Source: an uncultured archaeon (GTDB lineage Archaea > Hadarchaeota > Hadarchaeia > Hadarchaeales > WYZ-LMO6). From it: DNA of 42,096 nucleotides. The notes beneath the pieces were generated by a model. The model was not told where the DNA came from. It worked only from the letters and a program-made list of their open reading frames with translations, and searched no databases. The stretch's first letter is position 1. Every line of letters begins with the position of its first letter. Shown here piece by piece: positions 1 to 8,721 of this stretch. A program made the translations under genes and the position numbers. The DNA lies in NCBI GenBank assembly GCA_938074535.1, contig CALJER010000043.1, positions 1 through 42,096 on the forward strand, in the 5' to 3' direction.

Positions 1-1
1 C

Positions 2-757
2 TTCCAGGAAGCCGCCCTGCTCAACTCCAAAATCCACAGGAGGGTGGGGGAGCTCCTCAGGAAGAAGGGCGGGAGGTTCGCGGGTGGGAGGGGGGACGAG
101 GGGGCCTGGATCTCCCCGCTCAGGGGCAGGGAATCGCTGGAGGTGGTGAGGAGGGCCTGCGAGGAGGTGGGCGAGGAGGAGGGGGTGGGGATCAGGATGG
201 GCCTGGACATGGCCGCCAGCAGCCTCTACGATCCCGGGGGCAGGAGATACGTGTACCCCAGGGAGAGAAGAAAGCTCACGGAGGAAGAGCAGCTGGAGCT
301 CGCCGAGGAACTCGTGGAGGCCTACAGCCTGCTCTACCTGGAGGACCCCCTGCACGAGGAGGACTTCGGGGGCTTCTCCAGGGTGCTCGAGGAGGTGGGG
401 AGGAGGTGTCTGGTGTGCGGGGACGACCTCTTCGCCACCAGCGTGGAGAGGATGGAGAGGGGGATAAGGGAGAAAGCCGTCAACGCCGTGCTGATAAAGC
501 CCAACCAGGTGGGCACCCTCAGCGGAGCCCTGGACGCCATCCAGCTGGCGCACAAGAAGAAGCTGGTGCCCGTGGTTTCCCACCGCTCGGGGGAGACGAC
601 GGACGAAACCATCGCCCATTTGGCGGTGGGGGGTGGATGCCCCCTCATCAAGACGGGGGCGGTGGGGGGCGAGAGAACCGCCAAACTCAACGAGCTCATC
701 CGCCTGGAGGAGGAGCTGGGGAGGAGGACGGCGAAGCTGCGGCTCGCGGGCGGATAA
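2..757 (+). CDS. eno: Enolase, C-terminal part (5' end outside window)
   Basis: Enolase converts 2-phosphoglycerate to phosphoenolpyruvate in the cytoplasm. The reading frame is open from base 2, so the gene is cut by the window edge; the GTG at 44 is internal. The visible part is the C-terminal TIM barrel: the GLDMAAS segment, the YLEDPLHEED metal-ligand strand, CGDDLFATS with the next metal ligand, the IKPNQVGTL lysine loop, the SHRSGET motif, and the closing KTGAVGGERTAKLN segment. All expected active-site strands are present and intact. It is followed 30 bases later by ribosomal protein S2, a common archaeal neighbour. Identification is secure; the true start cannot be seen. Confidence 0.96.
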   Translation, partial: FQEAALLNSKIHRRVGELLRKKGGRFAGGRGDEGAWISPLRGRESLEVVRRACEEVGEEEGVGIRMGLDMAASSLYDPGGRRYVYPRERRKLTEEEQLELAEELVEAYSLLYLEDPLHEEDFGGFSRVLEEVGRRCLVCGDDLFATSVERMERGIREKAVNAVLIKPNQVGTLSGALDAIQLAHKKKLVPVVSHRSGETTDETIAHLAVGGGCPLIKTGAVGGERTAKLNELIRLEEELGRRTAKLRLAGG

Positions 758-767
758 CTTTTAACCG
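758..767 (+). promoter_or_regulatory. TATA box of rps2
   Basis: The T/A-rich element CTTTTAA follows the enolase stop codon. Its centre lies about 26 bases before the ATG at 788, the usual archaeal TATA-to-start-site distance, so the S2 transcript may begin at or very near its start codon. Confidence 0.55.
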
Positions 768-787
768 GAGGCGGACGAGGAGAGAGG

Positions 788-1432
788 ATGAGCGAGGGCG
801 AGTTCGCCGGAGAGCTGACCGGGACCGAGCTGCTGGTGGAGCAGGATACCTATCTGGCCTGCGGGGTCCACATAGGAACCAGGCAGAAGACCGGCTCCAT
901 GGGCTCCTACATCTACAGGGTCCGCCCCGACAGGATCTACATCCTGGATGTGAGGAAGACCGATGCCAAGATAAGGGTGGCCGCCAGGATGATCGCCAGG
1001 GAGAAGCCCGAGCGAATCCTGGTGGTTTCGGCCAGGCAGTACGGCCAGCAGCCCGTCCTCAAGTTCTGCGAGGTGGTGGGCTCGAAGCCCATGGTGGGGA
1101 GGTTCATCCCCGGCACCCTCACCAATCCCTCCTATCCGGGATACTCGGAGTTCTCCCTCCTCCTCCTCACGGACCCCATGGCCGACTCCCAGCCCCTCGC
1201 CGAGGCCTCAAAGATGGGCATACCGGTGATAGGCCTCTGCGACACCGACAACGAAACGGCGGACGTGGATCTGGTCATCCCCACCAACAACAAGGGCAAG
1301 AAAGCCCTGGCGCTGGTCTACTGGCTCCTGGCCAGGCAGGTCCTGAGGGAAAGGGGAGAACTGGCGGCCGACGCTCCCTTCCCGGTTCCGCTGGAGGACT
1401 TCGAGAGCAAGCCCAGGGAGGTCCCCCAGTGA
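788..1432 (+). CDS. rps2: Small-subunit ribosomal protein uS2
   Basis: Structural protein of the 30S ribosome. The 214-residue product has the archaeal S2 signature: the GVHIGTRQKTGSM segment near residues 27-39, the YIYRVRPDRIYILDVRKT strand, RFIPGTLTNP near residue 107, and the closing GLCDTDNETADVDLVIPTNNKGKKALAL core. Archaeal S2 proteins are usually near 200-230 residues, so it is full length. The ATG at 788 is preceded by GAGAGAGG. The stop codon overlaps the GTG start of the MEMO-like gene by four bases (GTGA), implying translational coupling. Confidence 0.97.
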   Translation: MSEGEFAGELTGTELLVEQDTYLACGVHIGTRQKTGSMGSYIYRVRPDRIYILDVRKTDAKIRVAARMIAREKPERILVVSARQYGQQPVLKFCEVVGSKPMVGRFIPGTLTNPSYPGYSEFSLLLLTDPMADSQPLAEASKMGIPVIGLCDTDNETADVDLVIPTNNKGKKALALVYWLLARQVLRERGELAADAPFPVPLEDFESKPREVPQ

Positions 1433-2268
1433 TACGTCTCCCGGCGGTGGCGGGAGCCTTCTATGAGGGGAAGAGGGACTCCCTCCTCTCGAGGATAGAG
1501 TGGTGCTACACCCACCCGCACGGCCCGGGCAGCCTGCCCTCCCCCGGCAAGAAGGGGAAGAGGGTGCTGGGACTGGTCTCACCCCACGCCGGCTACATGT
1601 ACTCCGGCCCCGTGGCGGCCCACGGGTACTCCCTCCTGGCCCTCTCCCCTTCCGAGACGGTGGTGGTGCTGGGGCCGAACCACACGGGAATGGGCTCGGG
1701 GGTCTCTCTCTCCCCGCACCGGGCCTGGAGGACCCCCCTCGGGGAGGTGGAGGTGGATGGGGAGCTCTCCCGCTCCATAGCGGAGGAGTGCCAGCTGGCC
1801 GATCTGGACGAGGCGGCCCACCTGTACGAGCACTCCATCGAGGTTCAGCTCCCCTTCCTGCAGCACCTCTTCGGCTCCCGCTTCAGGCTCGTGGCCATCT
1901 GCATGATGCTCCAGGACGAAAGGACGAGCGAGGAGGTGGGGAGGGTCCTGGGTGAGGTGCTGAAGGGGAGGAAGGCCGTCATCATCGCCTCCACCGACTT
2001 CACCCACTACGAGCCCCAGGAGAGGGCCAGGAAAAAGGACGAAAGGGCTCTCAGGAGGATAGAGTCGCTGGACTGGAAGGGCCTCCTGCGCACGGTGGAG
2101 GAGGAGGACCTCACGATGTGCGGGTACGGCCCCGTGGCGGCCATGCTCCGCGCCTGTCTGGAGCTCGGGGCCAGGGAGGGGAAGCTGCTCAAGTACGCCA
2201 CGAGCGGCGACATAGCCGGCCCCATGCCGGAGGTGGTCGGATACGGATCTCTCGCCGTGACGGGCTGA
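1429..2268 (+). CDS. MEMO1-family protein (AmmeMemoRadiSam system protein B type)
   Basis: A 279-residue member of the MEMO family, related in fold to extradiol ring-cleavage dioxygenases. The biochemical role of the archaeal members is not settled. Visible family motifs are RLPAVAGAFY at the N-terminus, SPHAGYMYSGPVAAH near residue 52, VVLGPNHTGMG, the HSIEVQLPFLQ helix, ASTDFTHYEP and the MCGYGPVAAML segment with a conserved Cys. The histidines and cysteine expected at the metal site are therefore present. The GTG at 1429 is chosen because translation then begins exactly at the family's normal N-terminus and overlaps the S2 stop by four bases. It is a conserved neighbour of S2 and the mevalonate-pathway genes in archaea; the AMMECR1 and radical SAM partners are not seen next to it. 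Confidence 0.93.
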   Translation: MIRLPAVAGAFYEGKRDSLLSRIEWCYTHPHGPGSLPSPGKKGKRVLGLVSPHAGYMYSGPVAAHGYSLLALSPSETVVVLGPNHTGMGSGVSLSPHRAWRTPLGEVEVDGELSRSIAEECQLADLDEAAHLYEHSIEVQLPFLQHLFGSRFRLVAICMMLQDERTSEEVGRVLGEVLKGRKAVIIASTDFTHYEPQERARKKDERALRRIESLDWKGLLRTVEEEDLTMCGYGPVAAMLRACLELGAREGKLLKYATSGDIAGPMPEVVGYGSLAVTG

Positions 2269-2282
2269 GTCCCCCCCGTCCG

Positions 2283-3053
2283 GTGGTGGTGAAGCTCGGG
2301 GGAAGCGTGATCACGGACAAGGAAAGGGAGTTCTCGATCAGGAGGGGAACCATCAGGAGGCTGGCCAGGGAGCTGAGGGGGGTGAAGGGAATCGTCCTGG
2401 TCCACGGAGGGGGCTCCTTCGGCCACCCCCTGGCCAGGCGCTACGGCCTCACCGGGGGGCTGAGGGGGCCCGAACAGCTCAGGGGGTTCGCGGAGGTGAG
2501 GAGGGCCATGGAGCGCCTGAACCTCCGCGTGGTGGAGGAGCTGGGCAGAGAGGGGCTCCGGGCGGTGCCCGTTCCCCCCTCCGCCTGCTGCCTCCTGGAG
2601 GGGGGAGAGGTGAAAACCATGGAGCTGGGGCCCGTAAAGGAGATGGCGGAGCTCGGCCTCCTTCCCGTGCTCTACGGCGACGCCGTGGTGGACCTGGCCC
2701 AGGGGATCAACATCCTCTCTGGGGACAAGCTCGCGGTCCACCTGGCCCTCCGCCTGGGGGCCTCCCGCGTGGTGGTGGGAGTGGACGTGGACGGGGTCTT
2801 CACCGAAGATCCCAGGAGGAACCCGAAGGCCGAACTCATAAAGGTCATCACTCCCAGGGAGTGGGAGAGGATGAGGCCCTCCTTCTCCTCCCGCGGATGC
2901 GACGTCACGGGGGGGATGCTGGGAAAAGTCAGGGAGCTCCTCAGGCTGGCGGAAGGGGGGATAGAGGCCCAGATCGTGAACGCCTCCAGGAGGGGCGTCC
3001 TGCGGAGGGCGCTGGAGGGCGATCGGAGCCTGGGCACCCTCATAAGGGGGTGA
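2283..3053 (+). CDS. Isopentenyl phosphate kinase
   Basis: ATP-dependent kinase of the amino-acid-kinase fold that converts isopentenyl phosphate to isopentenyl diphosphate, the last step of the archaeal modified mevalonate pathway. The N-terminus carries [13 protein letters not shown], followed by [19 protein letters not shown] with the substrate-binding His typical of this family. Later come [17 protein letters not shown] and the nucleotide-site [11 protein letters not shown] loop, then [10 protein letters not shown]. The GTG at 2283 gives a 256-residue protein starting at the first beta strand, the usual length. GTG codons at 2286 and 2289 or a CTG at 2265 are alternatives, and no clear ribosome-binding site decides between them. 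The next gene, IPP isomerase, uses its product. Confidence 0.93.
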   Translation: MVVKLGGSVITDKEREFSIRRGTIRRLARELRGVKGIVLVHGGGSFGHPLARRYGLTGGLRGPEQLRGFAEVRRAMERLNLRVVEELGREGLRAVPVPPSACCLLEGGEVKTMELGPVKEMAELGLLPVLYGDAVVDLAQGINILSGDKLAVHLALRLGASRVVVGVDVDGVFTEDPRRNPKAELIKVITPREWERMRPSFSSRGCDVTGGMLGKVRELLRLAEGGIEAQIVNASRRGVLRRALEGDRSLGTLIRG

Positions 3054-3057
3054 GGGA

Positions 3058-4131
3058 GTGGGATCCATCAGCGAGCGGAAGAAATCCCACATGGAGCTCT
3101 GCCTCAGGAAAAACGTGGAGATGGTCTGGAACACCACGGGCCTGGAGGACATCTTCCTGCTCCACCAGGCCCTCCCTGAGCTTTCCCCCGAGGAGGTGGA
3201 GCTGGGAACCACCTTCCTTGGGAAGAAGCTGAAGGCACCCCTCATGATCCTCCCCATGAGCGGCGGGCACAGAGAGGGGGGGAAGCTCAACCGCCTGCTG
3301 GCCTCCGTGGCCCAGGAGAGGGGGGTGGCCTTCGGGGTGGGAAGCCAGAGGGCGGCGCTGGAGAGGAAGGACCTGGCCGACACGTACAGGGTGAGGGAGG
3401 TGGCCCCGGAGGTCTTCCTGGTGGCCAACCTCGGGATCTCCCAGTTCTCGGGGAAGGAAGTGGAGGAGGCCAGGGAGGCGGTGGAGATGATAGGGGCGGA
3501 CGCCCTCTCCATCCACCTGAACCCCCTCCAGGAAGCGGTGCAGGAGGAGGGAAAGCCGGACTACAGGGGGGCCCTCGCCAGGTTCAGGAGGATATGTGCC
3601 GGGGCAGGGGTGCCCGTGATAGCCAAGGAAACGGGGGCGGGCCTCGGCGGTGCGGTGGCCAGGAAGCTGGAGAGGGCGGGTGCGGCGGCCATAGACGTGA
3701 GCGGGGCTGGGGGAACCTCCTGGGCAGGGGTGGAAGCCCTCAGGAACCCGGCCTCCTCCGCGCTGGGCCGCACCTTCTGGGACTGGGGCATCCCCACGGC
3801 CGTGTGCACGGCTGAGGTGGCCAGGGCGGTCAGGGTGCCCGTGATAGCCAGCGGGGGGATACGCTCGGGCCTGGACGCCGCCAAGGCCATAGCGCTGGGG
3901 GCCGACCTGGTGGGGGTGGCCCTTCCCATCCTCAGGGCGGCCTCCAGGGGAAGGAGGGCCCTGGAGGGATGGCTGGACGAATTCCTGCTGGAGCTCAGGG
4001 TGGCCATGTTCCTCACGGGCTGCCGGCGCCTGGAGGAGCTCAGGCGGGCTCCGCTGGTCGTGACGGGGAGGACGAGGGAGTGGTTCCTCTCCAGGGGTCT
4101 GGAGACCGAAAGGAGGGAGAGGGGTGCTTGA
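3058..4131 (+). CDS. fni: Type 2 isopentenyl-diphosphate delta-isomerase
   Basis: FMN- and NADPH-dependent isomerase that interconverts IPP and DMAPP for ether-lipid synthesis. The 357-residue protein has [12 protein letters not shown] at the N-terminus, the [12 protein letters not shown] strand, the [10 protein letters not shown] loop, the [10 protein letters not shown] active-site segment near residue 151, the KETGAGL strand, [10 protein letters not shown], and the FMN phosphate-binding [20 protein letters not shown] near residues 263-282. These are the standard family motifs in the usual order. The GTG at 3058 follows the kinase stop after four bases. Its end overlaps the RNase J start by eight bases. 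Confidence 0.96.
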   Translation: MGSISERKKSHMELCLRKNVEMVWNTTGLEDIFLLHQALPELSPEEVELGTTFLGKKLKAPLMILPMSGGHREGGKLNRLLASVAQERGVAFGVGSQRAALERKDLADTYRVREVAPEVFLVANLGISQFSGKEVEEAREAVEMIGADALSIHLNPLQEAVQEEGKPDYRGALARFRRICAGAGVPVIAKETGAGLGGAVARKLERAGAAAIDVSGAGGTSWAGVEALRNPASSALGRTFWDWGIPTAVCTAEVARAVRVPVIASGGIRSGLDAAKAIALGADLVGVALPILRAASRGRRALEGWLDEFLLELRVAMFLTGCRRLEELRRAPLVVTGRTREWFLSRGLETERRERGA

Positions 4132-5434
4132 GGTGCTGCCCCTGGGAGGGCTGGGGGAGGTGGGCAGGAACATGACGGCCGTGAGCTTCGGCGACGGGTA
4201 TGTGGTGGTGGACATGGGGGTGAGGCTGGATGCCGTTCAGGCCTTCGAGGACGCCAACCTGGCGGAGATGGGCCTGGAGGAGCTGGTGAAGGCCAACGCC
4301 ATCCCCGACGACCGCCCCCTGAGGAAGAAGGAGGTGAAGGCCATCCTCCTCACCCACGGCCACCTGGACCACATAGGGGCGGTGGGCAAGCTGGCCCGCC
4401 CCTACCGGGCGCCCCTCTACGGCACCCCCTTCACGCTGGAGCTGGTGAAGCGCCTGGTGCTGGGGGAGGAGAAGCTGGAGCTGGTCCCCGTCAGGCCGGG
4501 CGAAAGGATAGAGGTGGGGGACCTGGAGGTGGAGTTCCTGCACGCCAACCACAGCATCCCCCAGACCGTCCTCCCGCTCCTGAGGGAGGGCGAGCACTCC
4601 CTCCTCTTCGCCACCGACTTCAAGCTCGACGAAAGCCCCCTGCTGGGGCCGCCCACGAACCTGCAGGAGCTGAAGAGGGAAGTGGGGGAGGAACCGGAAG
4701 CCGCGCTGGTGGGTACGGTGAGGGTGGACGAGCCGGGACCCACCGGGAGCGAGGCGAAGGCAAGGGAGATGCTGCAGGAGATCATGGGAAAAGCGGAGGA
4801 GAGGGGCAGGGCCATGCTGGTCACCACCTTCTCCTCCCATCTCGCCAGAATAAGATCCATCGTGGAAATCTCCGAGGGGCTGGGGAGGATACCCGCTCTG
4901 GTGGGCAGGTCCATGAAGAACTACTTCTCCGCCGCCGTGGAGCTCAACCTTCCCCACCTGCCCCACGATCTTCCCGTGCACGGCTCACCCGGCTCCATCA
5001 AGAAGTTCCTGAAAAAGGCCGACGGCTCCAGGGGGGACTACGTGCTGATCTGCACGGGGCACCAGGGGGAGCCCACCTCCGTGCTGAGCAAGATAGCGGA
5101 CAGGAAGCTCCCCTTCCGCCTCAGGGACGGGGACCAGGTGATCTTCTCGGCCAGCGTCATCCCCAATCCCATCAACCAGAACAACAGGAGCATCCTGGAG
5201 ACCAAGCTCATGGTCCAGGGGGCCAGGATACACCGGGACGTGCACGTCTCGGGCCACGCCGCCCGAACCGACACGGCCGAGTTCCTGCGGGCTCTCTCCC
5301 CGAGGCACCTCCTTCCCTGCCACGGGACCCCCGAGAAGCTGGAGGCCATGATGGAGCTGGGGAGGGAGCTGGGATACGGGGAGGACCGTCTTCACCTGCT
5401 GGAGAACGGAAGACCGGTGAGGCTGTCGGGATGA
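4124..5434 (+). CDS. rnj: Archaeal ribonuclease J (beta-CASP metallo-beta-lactamase RNase)
   Basis: 5'-3' exoribonuclease of the beta-CASP group acting in RNA decay and processing. The 436-residue protein opens with [15 protein letters not shown], has the zinc-site HGHLDH motif at residues 78-83, and continues with [19 protein letters not shown], the beta-CASP insert with [12 protein letters not shown], the [17 protein letters not shown] segment, and the late metal ligands [14 protein letters not shown] and LPCHGTPEK. It lacks the long C-terminal extension of bacterial RNase J, as expected for the archaeal form. The GTG at 4124 overlaps the isomerase gene; the stop forms ATGA with the next gene. 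Its place among isoprenoid genes is a conserved archaeal arrangement rather than a functional link I can prove. Confidence 0.94.
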   Translation: MLEVLPLGGLGEVGRNMTAVSFGDGYVVVDMGVRLDAVQAFEDANLAEMGLEELVKANAIPDDRPLRKKEVKAILLTHGHLDHIGAVGKLARPYRAPLYGTPFTLELVKRLVLGEEKLELVPVRPGERIEVGDLEVEFLHANHSIPQTVLPLLREGEHSLLFATDFKLDESPLLGPPTNLQELKREVGEEPEAALVGTVRVDEPGPTGSEAKAREMLQEIMGKAEERGRAMLVTTFSSHLARIRSIVEISEGLGRIPALVGRSMKNYFSAAVELNLPHLPHDLPVHGSPGSIKKFLKKADGSRGDYVLICTGHQGEPTSVLSKIADRKLPFRLRDGDQVIFSASVIPNPINQNNRSILETKLMVQGARIHRDVHVSGHAARTDTAEFLRALSPRHLLPCHGTPEKLEAMMELGRELGYGEDRLHLLENGRPVRLSG

Positions 5435-6429
5435 GCGTCCTGAAGTACATCGGCAGAAGGAACCCGGCGGTGGAGAAAACCCTGAGCAGGCTCCTCCCCC
5501 GGGGGATGGAACCGAGGGTGCTCGCCAGGGCCTCCAGGCACCTGCTGGAGGCCGGCGGGAAGAGGCTCCGTCCCTGCCTCACCCTGGCCTGCTGCGAAGT
5601 GGTGGGAGGAAGGGCGGAGGGGGCGCTGGAAACCGCCGCCGCCTTTGAGCTGCTCCACACCTTCTCCCTCATCCACGACGACATCATGGACCACGCCGAC
5701 CTCAGGAGGGGGGTGAAGACCGTGCACAGGCTCTGGGGGGAGCCCATGGCCATCCTCGCCGGGGACGCCCTCTTCGCCAAGGTCTTCGAAGCCCTCTCCC
5801 TGAATGTTTCCAGGGTGGGGCTGGAGAGCGGGAGGGCCGCCAAGCTCTTCTGGATCGTGAGCAGGGCGAGCTTCGAGCTGAGCAGGGGGCAGGCCCTGGA
5901 CATGCTCTTCTCAAAGCGCCTTGGCCTGAGGGAGGAGGAGTATGTGGAGATGGTGGCCCTCAAGACCGGGGCCCTCATGCAGGCCTCAGCCTCGGCCGGG
6001 GCCCTGCTGGGCGGTGGAACGCCCTCCCAGGTGGAGAGGCTGGGGGAGTACGGGAAGAACCTGGGAATAGCCTTCCAGATCCAGGACGACATCCTGGGCC
6101 TGGTGGGGGAGAAGGGAGAACTGGGCAAGCCCGTGGGCTCCGATCTGCTGGAGGGAAAGCGCACGCTGGTGGTCTCCCTGGCCCTGCAGATCCTCAGGGG
6201 GGAGGAAAAGAAGAAGCTGCTCGGGGTGCTGGGAAATCCCGCGGCCTCCAGGGAGGAGGTGGAGGAGGTGGTCTCCCTCCTGCGGGAAAGGGGGGTTCTG
6301 GAAAGGACCAGGGAAAGGGCGCTGAAGTTCTCCGGCAGGGCCAGGAAGCTCCTCCGCGGCTTCCGGGAGTCGGAGGCTCTCAGCTTTTTAGAGGAGCTGA
6401 CGGAGTTCGTAATCGAGCGTCGGGTGTAA
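5431..6429 (+). CDS. idsA: Trans-polyprenyl (geranylgeranyl/farnesyl) diphosphate synthase
   Basis: Prenyltransferase that extends DMAPP with IPP to the C15/C20 chains of archaeal lipids. The 332-residue protein shows the GGKRLRPCL motif near residue 42, the first aspartate-rich motif DDIMD at residues 83-87 followed by RRGVKTVH, the KTGALM lysine/threonine segment, and the second aspartate-rich motif QIQDDILGLVG, followed by GKPVGSDLLEGKRTL. These cover both Mg-diphosphate sites. The residues before the first motif are TFSLIH, which set chain length, but I cannot assign C15 versus C20 from this alone. It starts with ATG inside the RNase J stop (ATGA), in one operon. Confidence 0.95.
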   Translation: MSVLKYIGRRNPAVEKTLSRLLPRGMEPRVLARASRHLLEAGGKRLRPCLTLACCEVVGGRAEGALETAAAFELLHTFSLIHDDIMDHADLRRGVKTVHRLWGEPMAILAGDALFAKVFEALSLNVSRVGLESGRAAKLFWIVSRASFELSRGQALDMLFSKRLGLREEEYVEMVALKTGALMQASASAGALLGGGTPSQVERLGEYGKNLGIAFQIQDDILGLVGEKGELGKPVGSDLLEGKRTLVVSLALQILRGEEKKKLLGVLGNPAASREEVEEVVSLLRERGVLERTRERALKFSGRARKLLRGFRESEALSFLEELTEFVIERRV

Positions 6430-6439
6430 AGGGAGAGCC

Positions 6440-8131
6440 TTGGAGGACCTCAGGAGCAGGCTGATCAGGCTGGCCCTGGAGAACGCCGTGGAGTACGGGG
6501 GAAAGGCCCTGCCGGACCCCGTGCTGAGGAGGATCGCCGGGGAGCTCCCGGAGCTCCGTCCCAGGCTGAAGGAGCTCCTCCCGCTGGTGAGGGAGGTCCT
6601 CTCCGAGGTGAACGAGATGACCCCCGAGGAGCAGGCCAGGAAGCTGGAGGAGCTGGGGGGCAAACCCAGGGAGAGGAGGGAGAGGAGAAAGGGGCTCCCG
6701 GAGCTCCCTGAGGTGGAGAAGTACGAAAGGGTGGTCACAAGGTTCGCTCCCAACCCCAACGGGCCGCTCCACCTCGGCCACGTGCGGGCGGCCCTCCTCA
6801 GCCACGAGTACGCCAGGCTGTACGGGGGAAGGTTCATCCTGAGGTTCGAAGACACCAACCCTGCCAACGCCAGAGGGGAGATGTACGAGCGGATAAAAGA
6901 GGACCTCCGCTGGCTGGGTATGAGCTGGGACGAGGAGTTCTTCCAATCGGACAGGCTGGAGCTCTACTACCGGGTGGCGGAGGCGCTGCTGGCGGAGGGG
7001 AAGGCGTACGTGTGCGTGTGCAGGGCGGAGGAGTTCAGGGAGAGGAGGGACAGGGGTCTCCCGTGCCCCTGCAGGGACCTCCCGCCCTCCCGGCACCTCG
7101 AGAGATGGAGGGGGATGAGGGAGGGCGAGTACGGAGAGGGGGAGGCGGTGCTGCGCCTGAAGACGGACCTCCGGCACCCCAACCCGGCGGTGAGGGACTG
7201 GCCCGCCTTCAGGGTGGTGGAGGCCGCCCACCCCAGGACGGGGAACAGGTACCGCGTGTGGCCCCTCTACAACTTCTCCGTCTCGGTGGACGACCACGAG
7301 ATGGGGATCACGCACGTGATAAGGGGGAAGGAGCACGAGGTCAACGAGGCCAGGCAGAGGGTCCTCTTCCAGCTGCTGGGGTGGGAGTACCCCACCGTGG
7401 TGCAGTACGGACGCCTCACCCTGGCCGGAAGCAGGCTCAGCAAGACGGAGATCGTGAGGGCGGTGGAGAGGGGGGAGCTGGAGGGCTACGACGACGTGAG
7501 GCTGGGAACGATTTCCGCCCTGAGGAGGAGGGGCTTCCTCCCCGAGAGCATAAGGAGGGTGATCCTGGAGGTGGGCCTGACCCCCGTGGACTCCTCCCTC
7601 AGCTGGGAGAGCCTGGAGGCCCACAACAGGAAGCTCGTGGACGACCTGGCCCTCAGGTACTTCTTCGTCCCCTCCGGGGTGTGGATGAGGATCAGGGGGG
7701 CGCCGGAGCTTCCAGAGGTGGAGCTGCCCCTCCATCCCTCCCATCCTGAGAGGGGAAAACGCCGCCTCCCCCTTCTCTACCGCAACGGGCACCTGCTGGT
7801 CTTCCTCCCGCCGGGCGACCTGGAGTCCCTGAGGGAGGGGGAGCTCTTCAGGCTGAAGGACCTGATGAACGTTGCCCTGCTCTCCAGGTCCCCACCCGAG
7901 GGCGAGTTCCGCGGCCTGGAGCTCCTGCAGGGAGTGCCCAAGGTACAGTGGGTCTCCGGGAATCCCGTGGTGGTAAGGGTGCTGAGGCCCGACGGCTCCG
8001 TGGAGGAGGGTCTGGGGGAGCCCGCCCTCCTGGGGGTGAGGCCGGGGGAAATCGTGCAGTTCGAGCGCTACGGGTTCGTCAGGGTGGAGGAAACCGGAAG
8101 GGAGATATCGGCCGTTTTCGCACACAGGTAG
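6440..8131 (+). CDS. gltX: Glutamyl-tRNA synthetase (archaeal GlxRS type)
   Basis: Class I aminoacyl-tRNA synthetase that charges tRNA-Glu, and in archaea usually tRNA-Gln for later amidation. The 563-residue protein has a roughly 90-residue archaeal N-terminal extension, then RFAPNPNGPLHLGHVRAA with the HLGH signature at residues 111-114, the RFEDTNPANARGEMYERIKEDL segment, a Cys-rich zinc-like region (CVCRAEEF...CPC) near residue 193, and LAGSRLSKTEI near residue 335, which stands in for KMSKS. A beta-barrel anticodon-binding C-terminal region follows. The start is a TTG at 6440; the preceding GGGAGAG may act as ribosome-binding site. It is the last gene of the eno-to-gltX run. Confidence 0.95.
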   Translation: MEDLRSRLIRLALENAVEYGGKALPDPVLRRIAGELPELRPRLKELLPLVREVLSEVNEMTPEEQARKLEELGGKPRERRERRKGLPELPEVEKYERVVTRFAPNPNGPLHLGHVRAALLSHEYARLYGGRFILRFEDTNPANARGEMYERIKEDLRWLGMSWDEEFFQSDRLELYYRVAEALLAEGKAYVCVCRAEEFRERRDRGLPCPCRDLPPSRHLERWRGMREGEYGEGEAVLRLKTDLRHPNPAVRDWPAFRVVEAAHPRTGNRYRVWPLYNFSVSVDDHEMGITHVIRGKEHEVNEARQRVLFQLLGWEYPTVVQYGRLTLAGSRLSKTEIVRAVERGELEGYDDVRLGTISALRRRGFLPESIRRVILEVGLTPVDSSLSWESLEAHNRKLVDDLALRYFFVPSGVWMRIRGAPELPEVELPLHPSHPERGKRRLPLLYRNGHLLVFLPPGDLESLREGELFRLKDLMNVALLSRSPPEGEFRGLELLQGVPKVQWVSGNPVVVRVLRPDGSVEEGLGEPALLGVRPGEIVQFERYGFVRVEETGREISAVFAHR

Positions 8132-8136
8132 AGGGG

Positions 8137-8721
8137 ATGCTGGTCTTGGGAATCTGCGGGAGCCCCAGGGAGGGGTCCACGGAGAGGATTCTGCTCAGGG
8201 CCCTGAGGGGGATGGAGGGGAGGGGCTTTTCCACCCGCTTCTTCACCGTGAGGGGCAAGAACCTGGGCTACTGCAGGCACTGCGATTTCTGCCTCAAGCA
8301 CGGGAGATGCGCGCTCCAGGACGACATGCAGGAGCTGTACGGGCACCTGCTGGAGGCGAAGGGGCTCATCCTGGCCACCCCCGTGTACAACGGGGGCTGC
8401 AGCGCGCAGCTCAAAACCGTGATGGACCGCACCAGGGCCCTCCTGGCCTCCCACCCCGGGGCCCTGAGGGGGAAGGTGGGGATGGGCATAGCGGTGGGGG
8501 GGGACAGGATGGGGGGACAGGAGCTGGCCCTCCTCCAGATCCACACCTTCTACCTCCTCAACGGGGTGATCCCGGTGAGCGGGGGGGCCTTCGGGGCCAA
8601 CCTGGGGGCCACCTTCTGGAGCAGGGACCTGCCGGAGGGAGCGGAAAGGGACGAGGAGGGGCTGAGGAGCCTGGAGCAAACCCTGAAGAGGTTCGAGGAG
8701 GCGCTGGGCAGGTATGGCTGA
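8137..8721 (+). CDS. Iron-sulfur flavoprotein (Isf-like, NADPH-dependent FMN reductase fold)
   Basis: Flavodoxin-fold electron-transfer protein of 194 residues. The N-terminus LVLGICGSPREGST binds the FMN phosphate. The compact cysteine motif C-x2-C-x2-C-x5-C in CRHCDFCLKHGRC (about residues 46-58) is the [4Fe-4S] motif of archaeal iron-sulfur flavoproteins. ATPVYNGGCSAQLKTVMDR near residue 83 is the flavin-contacting loop. In methanogens and Archaeoglobus such proteins carry electrons between ferredoxin and other acceptors and can reduce oxygen or peroxide. The ATG at 8137 is preceded by GAGGGG, four bases after the gltX stop. It overlaps the following flavoprotein gene by eight bases, so the two probably work together. 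Confidence 0.88.
   Translation: MLVLGICGSPREGSTERILLRALRGMEGRGFSTRFFTVRGKNLGYCRHCDFCLKHGRCALQDDMQELYGHLLEAKGLILATPVYNGGCSAQLKTVMDRTRALLASHPGALRGKVGMGIAVGGDRMGGQELALLQIHTFYLLNGVIPVSGGAFGANLGATFWSRDLPEGAERDEEGLRSLEQTLKRFEEALGRYG

Noticed and set aside
406-1428. Long in-frame extension upstream of the MEMO-like gene
   Set aside because: It runs through enolase and S2 in another frame with Arg/Gly/Pro-rich content; homology to MEMO starts exactly at the GTG at 1429.
2007-3512. 500-codon open frame on the minus strand opposite the kinase and isomerase genes
   Set aside because: High-GC, purine-loaded coding strands leave the complementary frames open. The translation is low-complexity (Pro/His/Ser/Arg) with no family motif. 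The same applies to the long minus frames at 6380-8125, 26338-27813, 28531-30681 and 31060-32463.
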